Assembly (NCBI GenBank): GCA_020636135.1
Contig: JACJYK010000002.1
Coordinates: forward strand, 124,001-188,000
Source of the DNA: Lewinellaceae bacterium
GTDB lineage: Bacteria; Bacteroidota; Bacteroidia; Chitinophagales; Saprospiraceae
Length of the DNA stretch: 64,000 nt
Direction of reading: 5' to 3'
The notes beneath the pieces were generated by a model. It had not been told where the DNA came from, searched no databases, and saw only the letters and a program-made list of their open reading frames with translations. A program made the position numbers and the translations under genes. How positions within the stretch are numbered: position 1 is the first letter of the stretch; the number at the start of each line of letters is the position of its first letter. Shown here in pieces: positions 53,700 through 62,917 of the stretch.

Positions 53700-55238
53700 T
53701 CAGTGGTTCAGGGCCTGTAGCCGGGCAGCCATTTCCCGGACCTTGTCCGGATATTGATCTGCAACATTAAGGCGCTCACCGGGGTCTTCGCTCAGATGGT
53801 ACAGTTGGGGAGAAGCATTAAAACCGGTCTCATTGGCTACCCCCCAGGGCACCATCACGGGACCGTCGTGGGGAGGGATGTATTTCCAGTCGCCTTCGAC
53901 ATAGGTCAATACCTGCTGGATAGCTTCCTGGATCAGCTGGATACGGCCGGTAGTCGAGTCACCCAGCAGTGCAGGCAGCTGATCTTCGCTGTCGGTAGCC
54001 TGATCATCAGGAACCACAGTGCCTGTCAGGGCAGCCATTGATCGCACCAGATCTACCTGGCTCATTAGAGCATCCGATGTCTGGCCAACCGGGATACGCC
54101 CCGGCCAGGAGGCAATGAAAGGGATGCGGGTACCGGCTTCGAGCGCACTGTATTTGCCGCCACGCAATCCGCCACGGGGCTGATGGTCTCCCAGCAACGC
54201 ATCGGATTGATCCTGATAGCCATCGTCGGTTACCGGTCCGTTGTCGCTGCTGAAGAGGATCAGCGTTTGGTCCAGGATCTCGTATTGCTCCAGGGCTGAC
54301 CGGACCTGCCCCACCATCCAGTCGAGTTCGGCAATGGCATCGCCTCGTGGACCCATACCCGAGGTGCCGGCAAAACGCTCATTGGGGGTGCGTGGAACGT
54401 GAACATCGATGGTGGAGAGAAAAAGGAAGAAAGGATGGGTGTGGTTGGCACGGATAAATTGGAGTGACTTGGATACCAGCGTGTCGCCGATGTCTTCATC
54501 ACGCCATAAGGCATCCTGTCCACCCGTCATGTAGCCGATGCGGCTGATGCCATTGACGATGGTTTGATCATGCCCGTGGGAAGGGTGCATGCGGAGCAGT
54601 TCCGGATGCTCTTTTCCGGTGGGCTGCTCGCCGATCCGTTCCCGGTAGCTGACGCGGATCGGATCGCGGGGATCAAGTCCTACCACTCCATGATCTTCAA
54701 CAAAGACACAAGGCACCCGGTCATTGGTGGCTGGTATAAGAAAAGCGTAGTCAAAGCCCAGCTCCAGCGGACCGGGGCGGATGATGCCATTCCAGTCCGG
54801 ACCTTCAGGTCCGCCGAGGCCCAGGTGCCATTTCCCGACAACCCCTGTCCGATAACCCGCCTGGTGAAATACATCCGCCAGGGTAAAGTAAGTGGTGTCG
54901 ATGAGCAAGGAAGCGTCACCCGGCGCTACACCGGTTCCTGGTGTTCGGAAAGCATAGCGTCCTGTCAGCATGGAGTAGCGTGAAGGTGTACAGGTAGCCG
55001 AACTGGCATAGGCACGGGTAAAACGTAAGCCCTGACGTGCGAGCAAATCAATATTGGGTGTCGCCACACCCGTACCACCATAACAACCTACATCGCCATA
55101 ACCTAGGTCATCGGCATAGATCAGGATAACATTCGGAGCTTTGGTAAGTCCGGCCGCTTCCGTCTGACCCAAGGGACCACAGGATGAAAAAGGAATGATC
55201 AGACAGACCCATAATATTGCTGTTGCAAGCTGCTTCAT
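53700..55238 (-). CDS. Type I sulfatase lipoprotein
   Basis: About 512 residues from the ATG at 55238 (MKQLATAILWVCLIIPFSSC), which gives a lipoprotein signal; the longer frame to 55346 adds nothing. The arylsulfatase marks are clear: NVILIYADDLGYGDVGCYGG with metal-binding Asp pair, the formylglycine motif CTPSR followed by YSMLTGRYAFR near residue 84, VGKWHLG and LFSSDNGPV. It needs an oxidising maturase (FGE or anSME), not encoded here. It removes sulfate esters, probably from polysaccharides, at the cell envelope. No glycoside hydrolase is adjacent. The 291-base gap upstream (55239-55529) shows no gene. Confidence 0.94.
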   Translation of the reverse strand: MKQLATAILWVCLIIPFSSCGPLGQTEAAGLTKAPNVILIYADDLGYGDVGCYGGTGVATPNIDLLARQGLRFTRAYASSATCTPSRYSMLTGRYAFRTPGTGVAPGDASLLIDTTYFTLADVFHQAGYRTGVVGKWHLGLGGPEGPDWNGIIRPGPLELGFDYAFLIPATNDRVPCVFVEDHGVVGLDPRDPIRVSYRERIGEQPTGKEHPELLRMHPSHGHDQTIVNGISRIGYMTGGQDALWRDEDIGDTLVSKSLQFIRANHTHPFFLFLSTIDVHVPRTPNERFAGTSGMGPRGDAIAELDWMVGQVRSALEQYEILDQTLILFSSDNGPVTDDGYQDQSDALLGDHQPRGGLRGGKYSALEAGTRIPFIASWPGRIPVGQTSDALMSQVDLVRSMAALTGTVVPDDQATDSEDQLPALLGDSTTGRIQLIQEAIQQVLTYVEGDWKYIPPHDGPVMVPWGVANETGFNASPQLYHLSEDPGERLNVADQYPDKVREMAARLQALNH

Positions 55239-55529
55239 CCGTTCACATTTAGACTTTTTACCCGGCCTAAGATACCAGTTAAAGCCGAATGAGGCTATTG
55301 GGATCCTACTTTGGTTCAAGGAGTTCCTCTTGACATTGATGCTCATTTTCTGGATATTGGAAGGTAGTCAGCGGCAACTGATGACACGATCGGGTGCTGA
55401 AAGTCTCCATTCACATAGGTGAAATACGCTAAAAGCGGTTGCGTTATGACCCAGGTTTGCCGATTTATTGATCGTCATCATTTAGCCTTGGGAAGGACTT
55501 GAATAACTTAGGAATACAAAATTTGCGTT

Positions 55530-55985
55530 ATGAATCCACAAACTCCTGTAGCTGCAATCATGACCACGAATCTGATTACCGTCCATATGGATGACAGGTA
55601 TTCGAAAGTCGAAGATGTATTCCTTTCCCATAACATTCATCATATACCGGTCGTGGATCAGGGAAATAAGCTGGTTGGCATTGTCAGCCAAACAGATATG
55701 CATAAATTGCTCGATAAGCTAACCAGTAAAACATCGGGCAAGTCGTACAATGAAAAGTTGCTTTCTTCGATGCAGATCGGAGAGTTCATGACCCTGAACC
55801 CGCTGGTCATTGAGCCGGAAGATACCATCGGCCTGGCGGCTGACATCATATTGTCCAATAAACTACACGCATTACCGGTTGTGGATGACGGGACACTGGT
55901 AGGATTGATCACCAATCATGACTTGCTGGCTTTTGCCTTTGCCGAGTCGACGACGTTCAGTAACGAAGAGTATTCAGAAACCTAA
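55530..55985 (+). CDS. CBS-domain pair protein
   Basis: 151 residues made only of two CBS domains (about 8-62 and 82-137): AAIMTTNLITVHMDD, HHIPVVDQGNKLVGIVSQTDM, GEFMTLNPLVIEPED and HALPVVDDGTLVGLITNHDLL. CBS pairs bind adenine nucleotides and regulate partner proteins. No enzymatic or membrane part is fused. It is followed 28 bases later by a paralogue in the same direction. The partner is unknown. Confidence 0.92.
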   Translation: MNPQTPVAAIMTTNLITVHMDDRYSKVEDVFLSHNIHHIPVVDQGNKLVGIVSQTDMHKLLDKLTSKTSGKSYNEKLLSSMQIGEFMTLNPLVIEPEDTIGLAADIILSNKLHALPVVDDGTLVGLITNHDLLAFAFAESTTFSNEEYSET

Positions 55986-56013
55986 TGTCCAAAATTTAAA
56001 ACCAGTTTGAACT

Positions 56014-56463
56014 ATGGTCGCCAACGTGAAAATATCCGAAATCATGACAAGCAAGGTCATCGCGGTACACCCCGATGACGTGATGGACAAAGTAGGTGAG
56101 ATTTTTCGTGCCAATCACATCCATCATTTGCCGGTTATCGATCAAAAGAATCAGGTCGTAGGGATTGTGAGTAAAGACGATTACAATTTGCTGTGCGATC
56201 ACTTTACGCTCTTTCGCCGCGAATACGAAGAGGTCCTGAATAAGAAATTTCTAGCCTCATTATTGGTGAAGGAAGTGATGACCAAGCAGGTCATGACCCT
56301 GCACTTCGAAGACCCCATTTCCCTGGCAGTGGGTATATTTCGAGAAAACTTATTCCGGGCGATTCCGATCATTGATGATGACAGAGCATTGTGCGGTATC
56401 CTGACGACGTATGATTTGCTTACCTATGCTTTCAGCGAGCCACTTATGCAGATTCACTCCTGA
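56014..56463 (+). CDS. CBS-domain pair protein, tandem paralogue
   Basis: 149 residues, also only two CBS domains (SEIMTSKVIAVHPDD, HHLPVIDQKNQVVGIVSKDD, KEVMTKQVMTLHFED and RAIPIIDDDRALCGILTTYD). The architecture and the NHIHHLPVID segment match the preceding gene closely, so the two arose by tandem duplication and may form a heterodimer. They are separated by 28 bases and probably co-transcribed. The 265 bases downstream show no gene. Confidence 0.92.
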   Translation: MVANVKISEIMTSKVIAVHPDDVMDKVGEIFRANHIHHLPVIDQKNQVVGIVSKDDYNLLCDHFTLFRREYEEVLNKKFLASLLVKEVMTKQVMTLHFEDPISLAVGIFRENLFRAIPIIDDDRALCGILTTYDLLTYAFSEPLMQIHS

Positions 56464-56728
56464 TTATCAGGGTGTTTCGCAATGATCAATTGTTCCGGAG
56501 TAATCTCAGAGAATATTCCATAAAGGCATGTTTATATTCCGTGATACTGCAAATACCTGCTGAATGCACCGGTAAAACGTAGATAACATGGTGTTTTTAT
56601 GGCGGGACAGTCCAGGGTTATCTCCGGGATAAAGGTTGAATCTATACGACCCATTTTCCTTCATGCAGACTAAATTCACAAATCGAAATCAGCGATATAT
56701 CTTATCTTGATTGCATACATTCGCCTTG

Positions 56729-58060
56729 ATGGAGCAATCCGGAAGACAATTGTTATGGTATACGATGGCCCTACTCCTGCTCGTGGGAGTTTTTGGAGAA
56801 GTATATCTGCTGACCACCAGTAGAAACCAGTGGGGGCAGGATACTTCCTCACTGGTCTTTTTCCTGGCCTCATTAATGGTGGGTGTTGTCTTGCTGGTTC
56901 TTTCCTTTATGCCGGCACCTGCTGCCCGTACTCCCCGGAAGTATCGCCCTGGTTGGGTAAGTATCGCGGCCTGGGTATTTGTGGTCGTATTGCTCGCATT
57001 ACCGGTTATCCAGGGGGCGTGGCATAAGTTTCCGGTCGATTATACAGATCCTTCCCAATCCGATATCATACCGCAGGTATATGTTTTGGTTGACCGGTTC
57101 TGGCATGGTATCAATCCCTATCTGGTAATCAACGAATGGGGTTATGATCTTTCGCCAACGTACCTGCCAATGACCTGGTTGCCCTTTTCGATACCTTATG
57201 CTTTAAGCCTTGATTTCCGGATGTATGCATTTGGATTATTCCTTATTGCGGTGGTGGTGAGCATCAAATACTGGCAACCTGGCTGGATTGGCATTTTTGT
57301 GGGGTGCGCCTACTTATTTCTTTGGTTGCGCATGGTCGCCATATACGACGATATCGTCTATGGGGTCACCGTCGAATGGATGATTGCCGGATTTTATCTG
57401 CTATTCCTGGCATCGTGGCGTTCCCGGTCGGTATGGTTTCAGGCTCTGGCCCTCTCGGCTTGTCTTTTGTCGAGGTATGCATTGGTGTTCTGGTTGCCCA
57501 TGTTTGCCTTGTATCTGTGGAATTTACGCAATCGCAGACATGTCCTCAAGGGGATAGCCATCGTAGCAGGTGCCGTATTGGTGATGTATGTTTTGCCTTT
57601 CTGGCTGCGGGATCCGGGCGGGTTCACCCGGGGTCTGGCCCATCACCAGCGAGCCGCCCTGGCGGAATGGCACGGTCAGCCCTGGCAGGACGATATGAAT
57701 AAACCGTACACCCTGTACAAAGGTGTCGGCATGGCCAATCGTTTTTTCGAATTATCGGATTTGCCGGAAGAAGCACGTCTGAAGCGTCTGCAACAAACCC
57801 AGGTAGCACTATTACTGGGATGGGTAGCCCTGTCAATGGTCTTCTATTGGCGCATGGTTCGCAAAATGATCCACCCCACGTATTTTGTCTGGGGGAGTTT
57901 CAAGATCTACCTGGCCTTATTCTACCATTTTTTACAGCTTCCTTACACCTATTTGTTTGTGGTGTTGCTGGCCATCAATATACCCATACTGGTACGGATT
58001 TTCCGGGACCGCGGCATTGTTGACCAGGTGACAATGCCCGCTCCGGCGCCTACGGTTTGA
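56729..58060 (+). CDS. Polytopic membrane protein, GT-C-like
   Basis: 443 residues from the ATG at 56729 (MEQSGRQLLWYTM); the frame is open from a TTG at 56711. About ten hydrophobic segments and a periplasmic loop after the second or third segment with FPVDYTDPSQSDIIPQVYVL and NPYLVINEWGYDLSPTYLP, which is reminiscent of the acidic first loop of GT-C polyprenyl-phosphate glycosyltransferases (GT87-like). The assignment is by topology and general look only. It ends convergently with an 11-base overlap against the amidohydrolase gene. Confidence 0.65.
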   Translation: MEQSGRQLLWYTMALLLLVGVFGEVYLLTTSRNQWGQDTSSLVFFLASLMVGVVLLVLSFMPAPAARTPRKYRPGWVSIAAWVFVVVLLALPVIQGAWHKFPVDYTDPSQSDIIPQVYVLVDRFWHGINPYLVINEWGYDLSPTYLPMTWLPFSIPYALSLDFRMYAFGLFLIAVVVSIKYWQPGWIGIFVGCAYLFLWLRMVAIYDDIVYGVTVEWMIAGFYLLFLASWRSRSVWFQALALSACLLSRYALVFWLPMFALYLWNLRNRRHVLKGIAIVAGAVLVMYVLPFWLRDPGGFTRGLAHHQRAALAEWHGQPWQDDMNKPYTLYKGVGMANRFFELSDLPEEARLKRLQQTQVALLLGWVALSMVFYWRMVRKMIHPTYFVWGSFKIYLALFYHFLQLPYTYLFVVLLAINIPILVRIFRDRGIVDQVTMPAPAPTV

Positions 58061-59303
58061 GGATCCACTGTCCATCCAGCATCACACCTTTGATTTGGTG
58101 TAATTGGTGAATATCCTGGGCCGGATTTCCCTGCACCAGGACGATATCGGCGAGATACTCAGGTCTTAACGCACCGAGTTCCGGCATATCCAGCCAGTAG
58201 GCGTTGCCTTCGGTAACCGACCGTAACACATCCATCGGAGCCATACCATACTCTACCATCAGGTCCAGCTCACGGGCATTGTCACCGTGACTGAATACGC
58301 CCACATCACCACCGGCAACAATGGGGACTCCCATGTTCAGTGCGAGCTGAAATCCGGCCCGCTTGCGGTCAATGCGTTCTGGGGTGGGATCGGTACCTTT
58401 TTTCCAACCCCGGTATTCGAGGATGGCTTCCGGAGCAGCCAGCGTAGGGCAAAGTGCCACCTGGTGGTCGAGCATGGCCTGGAGTACTTCACGGTCTGCG
58501 TCATCGCCATGTTCTATGGTCCGTACACCGGCACGGATAGCCCGCAACATACCTTCTTTGGTGGAAGCATGCGCTACGACATACCGTCCGGCGCTGTGGG
58601 CAGTTTCAACAATCGTCCGCAGTTCTTCCTCACTGAAGGTAGGCATTGCTTCGCCATTTCTTCCCCACCGGTAGTCGGCATAAACCTTGATGACATCGAC
58701 GCCATGACCGATTTCAGTGCGTACTTCGCGGATGAGGTTTTCACCATCGACCTCCACAGCTCCCTGGGGAACATCAACCTGGTCCTGGAATCCTTTCGGG
58801 CCATAACTGCCGGTGGCTACCATGGCCGGGCCGGCGCATACCATGCGTGGCCCTGTGATCACCTTTTTTTCGATGGCTTGTTTCAGCCCAATGTCCGCAT
58901 ATCCTGCCCCTTCAGTGCCTAAGTCGCGGACGGTGGTGAATCCTGCTTCCACGGTCTTCCGGGCATGCACAGTAGCCCGTGCTATCCGCTCTGCCATGGA
59001 TTCACGCAGTACCTGATCATTCCATGAAGTTTCATTGTAAGGATGTAATAACAGGTGGCTGTGTCCTTCGATCATCCCCGGCATGACAGTGGCCTGGCCT
59101 CCATCGATCACCGTTTGACCCGGACGCTGCAGTTCTCCAACCGGACCTACCGCCAGGATGCGATTACCCTGCACAGTAACTGCCCATCCCTGATGCATCT
59201 CATGGCCATCAAATACCTGTTCTGCAGTGATCAGAAAGACGGGTTCCTGTGCTGTCAGGATAACACAAAGCGCCAGAAATGCCCACGTCAATAGCTTTTT
59301 CAT
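58050..59303 (-). CDS. Secreted amidohydrolase (imidazolonepropionase/prolidase-like)
   Basis: 417 residues with a signal peptide (MKKLLTWAFLALCVILTAQ). Composite amidohydrolase domain: MPGMIEGHSHLLLH with the HxH metal ligands near residue 80, DVIKVYADYRWG with the carbamylated-Lys position, VVAHASTKEG and TIEHGDDAD with metal His, and AGGDVGVFSHG with the catalytic Asp. All metal residues seem present. This subgroup contains Xaa-Pro dipeptidases and related enzymes; the substrate is open. A terminator lies upstream, between it and the MFS gene, so it is transcribed on its own. Confidence 0.9.
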   Translation of the reverse strand: MKKLLTWAFLALCVILTAQEPVFLITAEQVFDGHEMHQGWAVTVQGNRILAVGPVGELQRPGQTVIDGGQATVMPGMIEGHSHLLLHPYNETSWNDQVLRESMAERIARATVHARKTVEAGFTTVRDLGTEGAGYADIGLKQAIEKKVITGPRMVCAGPAMVATGSYGPKGFQDQVDVPQGAVEVDGENLIREVRTEIGHGVDVIKVYADYRWGRNGEAMPTFSEEELRTIVETAHSAGRYVVAHASTKEGMLRAIRAGVRTIEHGDDADREVLQAMLDHQVALCPTLAAPEAILEYRGWKKGTDPTPERIDRKRAGFQLALNMGVPIVAGGDVGVFSHGDNARELDLMVEYGMAPMDVLRSVTEGNAYWLDMPELGALRPEYLADIVLVQGNPAQDIHQLHQIKGVMLDGQWILKP

Positions 59304-59331
59304 CTTCGTAAGTTTGATCCGAAGGTAGTTA

Positions 59332-59380
59332 ACCTAAAAAAGTCCAGCCATTCCTGGAAAAAGAATTTGCTGGACTTTGA
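59332..59380 (-). terminator. Rho-independent terminator after the MFS gene
   Basis: A perfect 10-base stem (AAAGTCCAGC at 59339-59348 with GCTGGACTTT at 59369-59378) is followed on the minus strand by a T run (about seven T). It is 35 bases after the MFS stop. Confidence 0.88.
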
Positions 59381-59412
59381 AGGATTATAGTTTCCATACG
59401 GGAATCCGCTGG

Positions 59413-60645
59413 TTATCCGGCAGCTCCTGCTGGTTCCCGTCTGCGCATCCACATGTACAGGATGATAAACAGGACAATCAGGACGCCCGGGAAGAATACC
59501 ATTTTGCCCAGGGTGGCTTGTCCGGCTACCAGTTCGAGTTCATCTCCGGTTAGTCCGGTATTTGCTGCGATCACCCGCTCGGAATCGATCCAGCTTCCGA
59601 TGATCGGCTGCCAGATGGAGGTAGAAAACATTCCTACTGCACCGATGATGGACATGCCCAGGGCTCCACTCTGCGGGATCTTGGCGGCAACGAATCCGAT
59701 CATATTCGGCCAGAAATAGGCAATACCCATCGCATAGATGATGGCTGCCAAATAGGCCATGCTTCCGGTCTGGGTGCTTAACAGATACACGCCGATGGTA
59801 GCCAGTACGGCAGAGCCCAGGAGGACTCCGGTGACATCCAGCCGGTGTACGGCTTCACCGCCAAAGAAACGGAATACAGCCATCAGCCCGGTAACAAGAG
59901 CCAGGATCAGCATCGGTTGTGCACCGCTCTTGGCCAGGATCAGGCCACTCCACTGCTGAGGACCGAATTCGGAAATGGCGGTCAATGACATACAGACAAA
60001 CATAAAGAGGAATAGCGGAGTGATCATCGCTTTCAGGTTCTCCATCAATGGGGTAGATGCAGCCTCCGCCTTCGGGAAAGTCTGACCCCAGAACAGATAC
60101 GCATACAGTAAAGTAGGGATCAGGATGATCCAGATCTGAGACTGCCAGCTCATGCCGGCAGTGGTCATGAATTGCGATACCAAACTTCCAATGACGATAC
60201 CTCCCGGAAACCACATGTGGAAGCGGTTAAGCATTTTGCTCATTTTAACGCCCGAGTACATGTCTGCGATCATGGGATTGCAGGCTGCTTCCGTACATCC
60301 GTTACCCAATCCGATCAAAAAGGTAGATATCAGCAGACCGGAATAACTTCCGGAATATATGGTCATAATGATTCCAATGGCATGGGCAAAGAAGGCAAAC
60401 TGCATGATCCGCTTGGGACCAACAGAGTGGTAAACCAGACCTCCAACGACCATCGAAATGGGAAATCCAAAAAACCACATCGAGTTGATGAAACCAAGTT
60501 GTTCAGCCGTCAGGTTAAGCTCTTCACCCAGCTGGGGAAGGATACCGGCACGGATACTAAACGAAAATGCAGTCGTGATCAGGGCCAGGCAAGATCCCAG
60601 GAATAGACGCATCTTGGTTTTTTCGGAAATAGTTGATTCGCTCAT
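59413..60645 (-). CDS. MFS transporter, probably sugar-related
   Basis: 410 residues with 12 predicted membrane segments. The N-terminal half shows AGILPQLGEELNLTAEQLGF and MWFFGFPISMVVGG; LIGLGNGCTEAACNPMIADMYSG resembles the sugar permease group that includes FucP and nucleoside transporters. It is divergent from the DUF1080 and Gfo/Idh genes, and the 115-base gap must hold both promoters. With those neighbours, transport of a sugar or keto-sugar is the best guess. Confidence 0.88.
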   Translation of the reverse strand: MSESTISEKTKMRLFLGSCLALITTAFSFSIRAGILPQLGEELNLTAEQLGFINSMWFFGFPISMVVGGLVYHSVGPKRIMQFAFFAHAIGIIMTIYSGSYSGLLISTFLIGLGNGCTEAACNPMIADMYSGVKMSKMLNRFHMWFPGGIVIGSLVSQFMTTAGMSWQSQIWIILIPTLLYAYLFWGQTFPKAEAASTPLMENLKAMITPLFLFMFVCMSLTAISEFGPQQWSGLILAKSGAQPMLILALVTGLMAVFRFFGGEAVHRLDVTGVLLGSAVLATIGVYLLSTQTGSMAYLAAIIYAMGIAYFWPNMIGFVAAKIPQSGALGMSIIGAVGMFSTSIWQPIIGSWIDSERVIAANTGLTGDELELVAGQATLGKMVFFPGVLIVLFIILYMWMRRREPAGAAG

Positions 60646-60760
60646 AAGAAGATTGTTTTTCGTTTTGTTTAATTACCTAAGGAAAAGCTTGAGGAAATTC
60701 GAATAAATATAAAAATACATGGCTATTTCTTAATTAAATAAACTTTATTTTGGTGCCCTC

Positions 60761-61576
60761 ATGATGACATTTCACACACGATTAGAAGCCCTGTATCCAC
60801 TCATCCTTTTGTTTTTGATGGCTGCTTTATGGACAGCTTGCGGAACAAGTGAGCAGTCCGGAGGGGAAGAACTTGGTTCTGAAAATGAAGTACCCACCAT
60901 GGCAGATGCAGGTTGGACCCCGACACCGGAAGAGCAGGAAGCAGGGTGGATTGCATTGTTCAATGGAGAAGACTTGAACAGCTGGAAAGGTTTTGGTGTG
61001 GATACGATCCCTTCGGGCTGGGTTGCAGAACATGGCATGTTGGTTCTGCGTGCTCCCGATGAGCTCATGGGGGGAATGAGGGGCGACCTGATCTCCCGCG
61101 ATACGTTCAGCAATTTTGAGTTTTCATTGGAGGCCATGTTATCGGATTCGGCCAACAGTGGAATTTTTATCCGCGTACCGGATGACGCCTCCCGTCTGAT
61201 GTGGCAATGGTCTCCGGAGATGCAACTGATCGACGATGTGGTTTATAATTCGTGGCTGGGTGAGGACCAGATGATGAAACATCATTCCGGCGATTGTTAC
61301 GATCTCTATGAGGCCGAACCAGGACTGGCAAGTAGTATCGGGTCGTGGAATAGTATCCGGATCCTGGCGCTGGGATCCCATATCCAATATTGGTTAAATG
61401 GACGACTTGCCGTATCTTTCGATATGGCATCGGCGGACTGGAAAAAGCGGGTAGCCCGATCGAAATTTGCTCCATTTCCGCAATTCGCAAAAACCGGGAC
61501 CGGACACATCGGACTCCAGGATCATGAACACGCTATGCGCTTCAGAAATCTGATGATCAGACGTATTTCCGAATAA
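60761..61576 (+). CDS. DUF1080 (3-keto-disaccharide hydrolase-like) lipoprotein
   Basis: 271 residues. The N-terminal hydrophobic stretch ends in WTACGTSEQ, a probable lipobox, followed by a low-complexity acidic linker. Then a single DUF1080 domain of concanavalin-like fold: GWIALFNGEDLNSWKGFG, GMLVLRAPDE, NFEFSLEAMLSDSANSGIFIR, YDLYEAEPG and GHIGLQDHEHAMRFRNLMIR. DUF1080 proteins are known or proposed to split 3-keto-glycosides. A Gfo/Idh oxidoreductase gene follows 37 bases later. Together they suggest breakdown of oxidised glycosides; the exact substrate is unknown. Confidence 0.92.
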   Translation: MMTFHTRLEALYPLILLFLMAALWTACGTSEQSGGEELGSENEVPTMADAGWTPTPEEQEAGWIALFNGEDLNSWKGFGVDTIPSGWVAEHGMLVLRAPDELMGGMRGDLISRDTFSNFEFSLEAMLSDSANSGIFIRVPDDASRLMWQWSPEMQLIDDVVYNSWLGEDQMMKHHSGDCYDLYEAEPGLASSIGSWNSIRILALGSHIQYWLNGRLAVSFDMASADWKKRVARSKFAPFPQFAKTGTGHIGLQDHEHAMRFRNLMIRRISE

Positions 61577-61613
61577 TAAACCCAATTACCTGGGTTAAAA
61601 AACCATTAGCAGG

Positions 61614-62765
61614 ATGAAAAGAAAAGTAAGAATGGGGATGGTAGGTGGAGGCCGGGGAGCCTTCATAGGTGCTGTTCACCGTATGGCAGCTGCTCTGGAT
61701 GGGCAAATTGAATTGGTCTGCGGCGCTTTCAGCGGAGACCCGGCGAAATCAAAAGCTTCCGGGGAAGACCTGATGATTCCCGCCGACCGGGTCTATGCAT
61801 CGTATGCTGAAATGATCGAAAAAGAAAAGCAACTTCCGGCCGATGTACGGATGGATTTCATTTCCATCGTGACGCCAAATCACGTGCACTTTGGTCCCGC
61901 CAAGATGGCACTGGAAAATGGATTCCACGTTGTCTGTGATAAGCCACTGGCTTTTAATATGGAGGAGGCTCTGGAGCTGGAATCGCTGGTAAAGAAGACC
62001 GGATTGCTTTTTGCATTGACCCATAATTATACCGGATATCCGATGGTCAAACAGGCCCGGGATATGATCCGTGCAGGAAAATTGGGTAAGATCCGCAAGG
62101 TGGTGGTCGAATATCCGCAGGGCTGGCTGGCTACCAAAGTGGAGGATACGGACTCAAAACAGGCATCCTGGCGTACCGACCCTAAACGCAGTGGCGTAGC
62201 AGGATGTATGGGTGACATCGGCACCCACGCCGAAAACCTGGCGGAATTTATTACGGGACTGAAGATCAAGAAACTCTGCGCCGACCTCACCGCATTTGTC
62301 GACGGACGTCTGCTGGATGATGACGGTAATGTGCTGATTCATTTCGATAATGGCGCCAAAGGCATCCTTTTTGCCAGCCAGATCTCGGTGGGAGAAGAGA
62401 ATAACCTCCGCATTCGTGTTTACGGAGAGAAGGGTGGAATGGAATGGGCGCAGCAGGAACCCAATACGTTGTGGTTGAAATGGCCGGATCGTCCTGTGGA
62501 GATGATGCGCACCGGTGTGGGAACCCTGTCGGCGGCAGCACAAGCCCATACCAGGATCCCGGCCGGACACCCGGAAGGCTACCTGGAGGCATTTGCCAAT
62601 ATTTACCGCAACTTTGCTTATTGCCTGCAGGCAAGAATCGCCGGAGAAACGGTAGATCCGGTCTACCAGGACTTTCCGACGGCATCGGATGGCGTACGGG
62701 GCATGTTATTCATCAACCGCGTCGTTGAATCCAGCCAGGCCGGAGCGGTGTGGACGGAATTTTAG
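61614..62765 (+). CDS. Gfo/Idh/MocA family oxidoreductase
   Basis: 383 residues without a signal peptide. Rossmann motif GMVGGGRGAFIG near residues 8-19, VTPNHVHFGPAKMAL, the Lys of the EKP-type motif as CDKPLAFN, and the C-terminal domain with CMGDIGTHAENLAEF carrying the catalytic Asp/His. It oxidises or reduces a sugar carbon, probably C3, with NAD(P). It follows the DUF1080 lipoprotein gene with 37 bases between and is probably co-transcribed with it. Unlike the oxidoreductase at 46439-47518 it lacks a Tat leader, so the two act in different compartments. Confidence 0.92.
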   Translation: MKRKVRMGMVGGGRGAFIGAVHRMAAALDGQIELVCGAFSGDPAKSKASGEDLMIPADRVYASYAEMIEKEKQLPADVRMDFISIVTPNHVHFGPAKMALENGFHVVCDKPLAFNMEEALELESLVKKTGLLFALTHNYTGYPMVKQARDMIRAGKLGKIRKVVVEYPQGWLATKVEDTDSKQASWRTDPKRSGVAGCMGDIGTHAENLAEFITGLKIKKLCADLTAFVDGRLLDDDGNVLIHFDNGAKGILFASQISVGEENNLRIRVYGEKGGMEWAQQEPNTLWLKWPDRPVEMMRTGVGTLSAAAQAHTRIPAGHPEGYLEAFANIYRNFAYCLQARIAGETVDPVYQDFPTASDGVRGMLFINRVVESSQAGAVWTEF

Positions 62766-62768
62766 CGC

Positions 62769-62800
62769 GTTAATAGGTTAATGAGTTAATGAGTTAATGA
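62769..62800 (+). repeat. GTTAATGA tandem octamer
   Basis: GGTTAATGA then AGTTAATG in three consecutive copies directly after the Gfo/Idh stop codon. The same type of sequence follows the AbgB-like stop at 15262-15290. Confidence 0.7.
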
Positions 62801-62843
62801 ATTCCAAGGTGTTCGTTTAACCTTTGACGAATCCCTGAAAAAT

Positions 62844-62880
62844 AAAAAGAGGCTGTCGGTCATCCCGGCAGCCTCTTGAT
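62844..62880 (-). terminator. Rho-independent terminator after parC
   Basis: Stem AAGAGGCTG (62847-62855) with CAGCCTCTT (62869-62877), extended inward by CGG/CCG pairs. On the minus strand it is followed by TTTATTTTT, fitting termination of the topoisomerase gene, whose stop is about 40 bases upstream. It may work weakly in the other direction too. Confidence 0.88.
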
Positions 62881-62917
62881 TTATTGCTCTAAGCGTTGAC
62901 CATAAATGATAAAAACG

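Noticed and set aside
55499..55525. Promoter before the first CBS gene
   Set aside because: TTG and AAAATTTG are close to consensus, but the start codon follows within 5 bases and would need a leaderless transcript.
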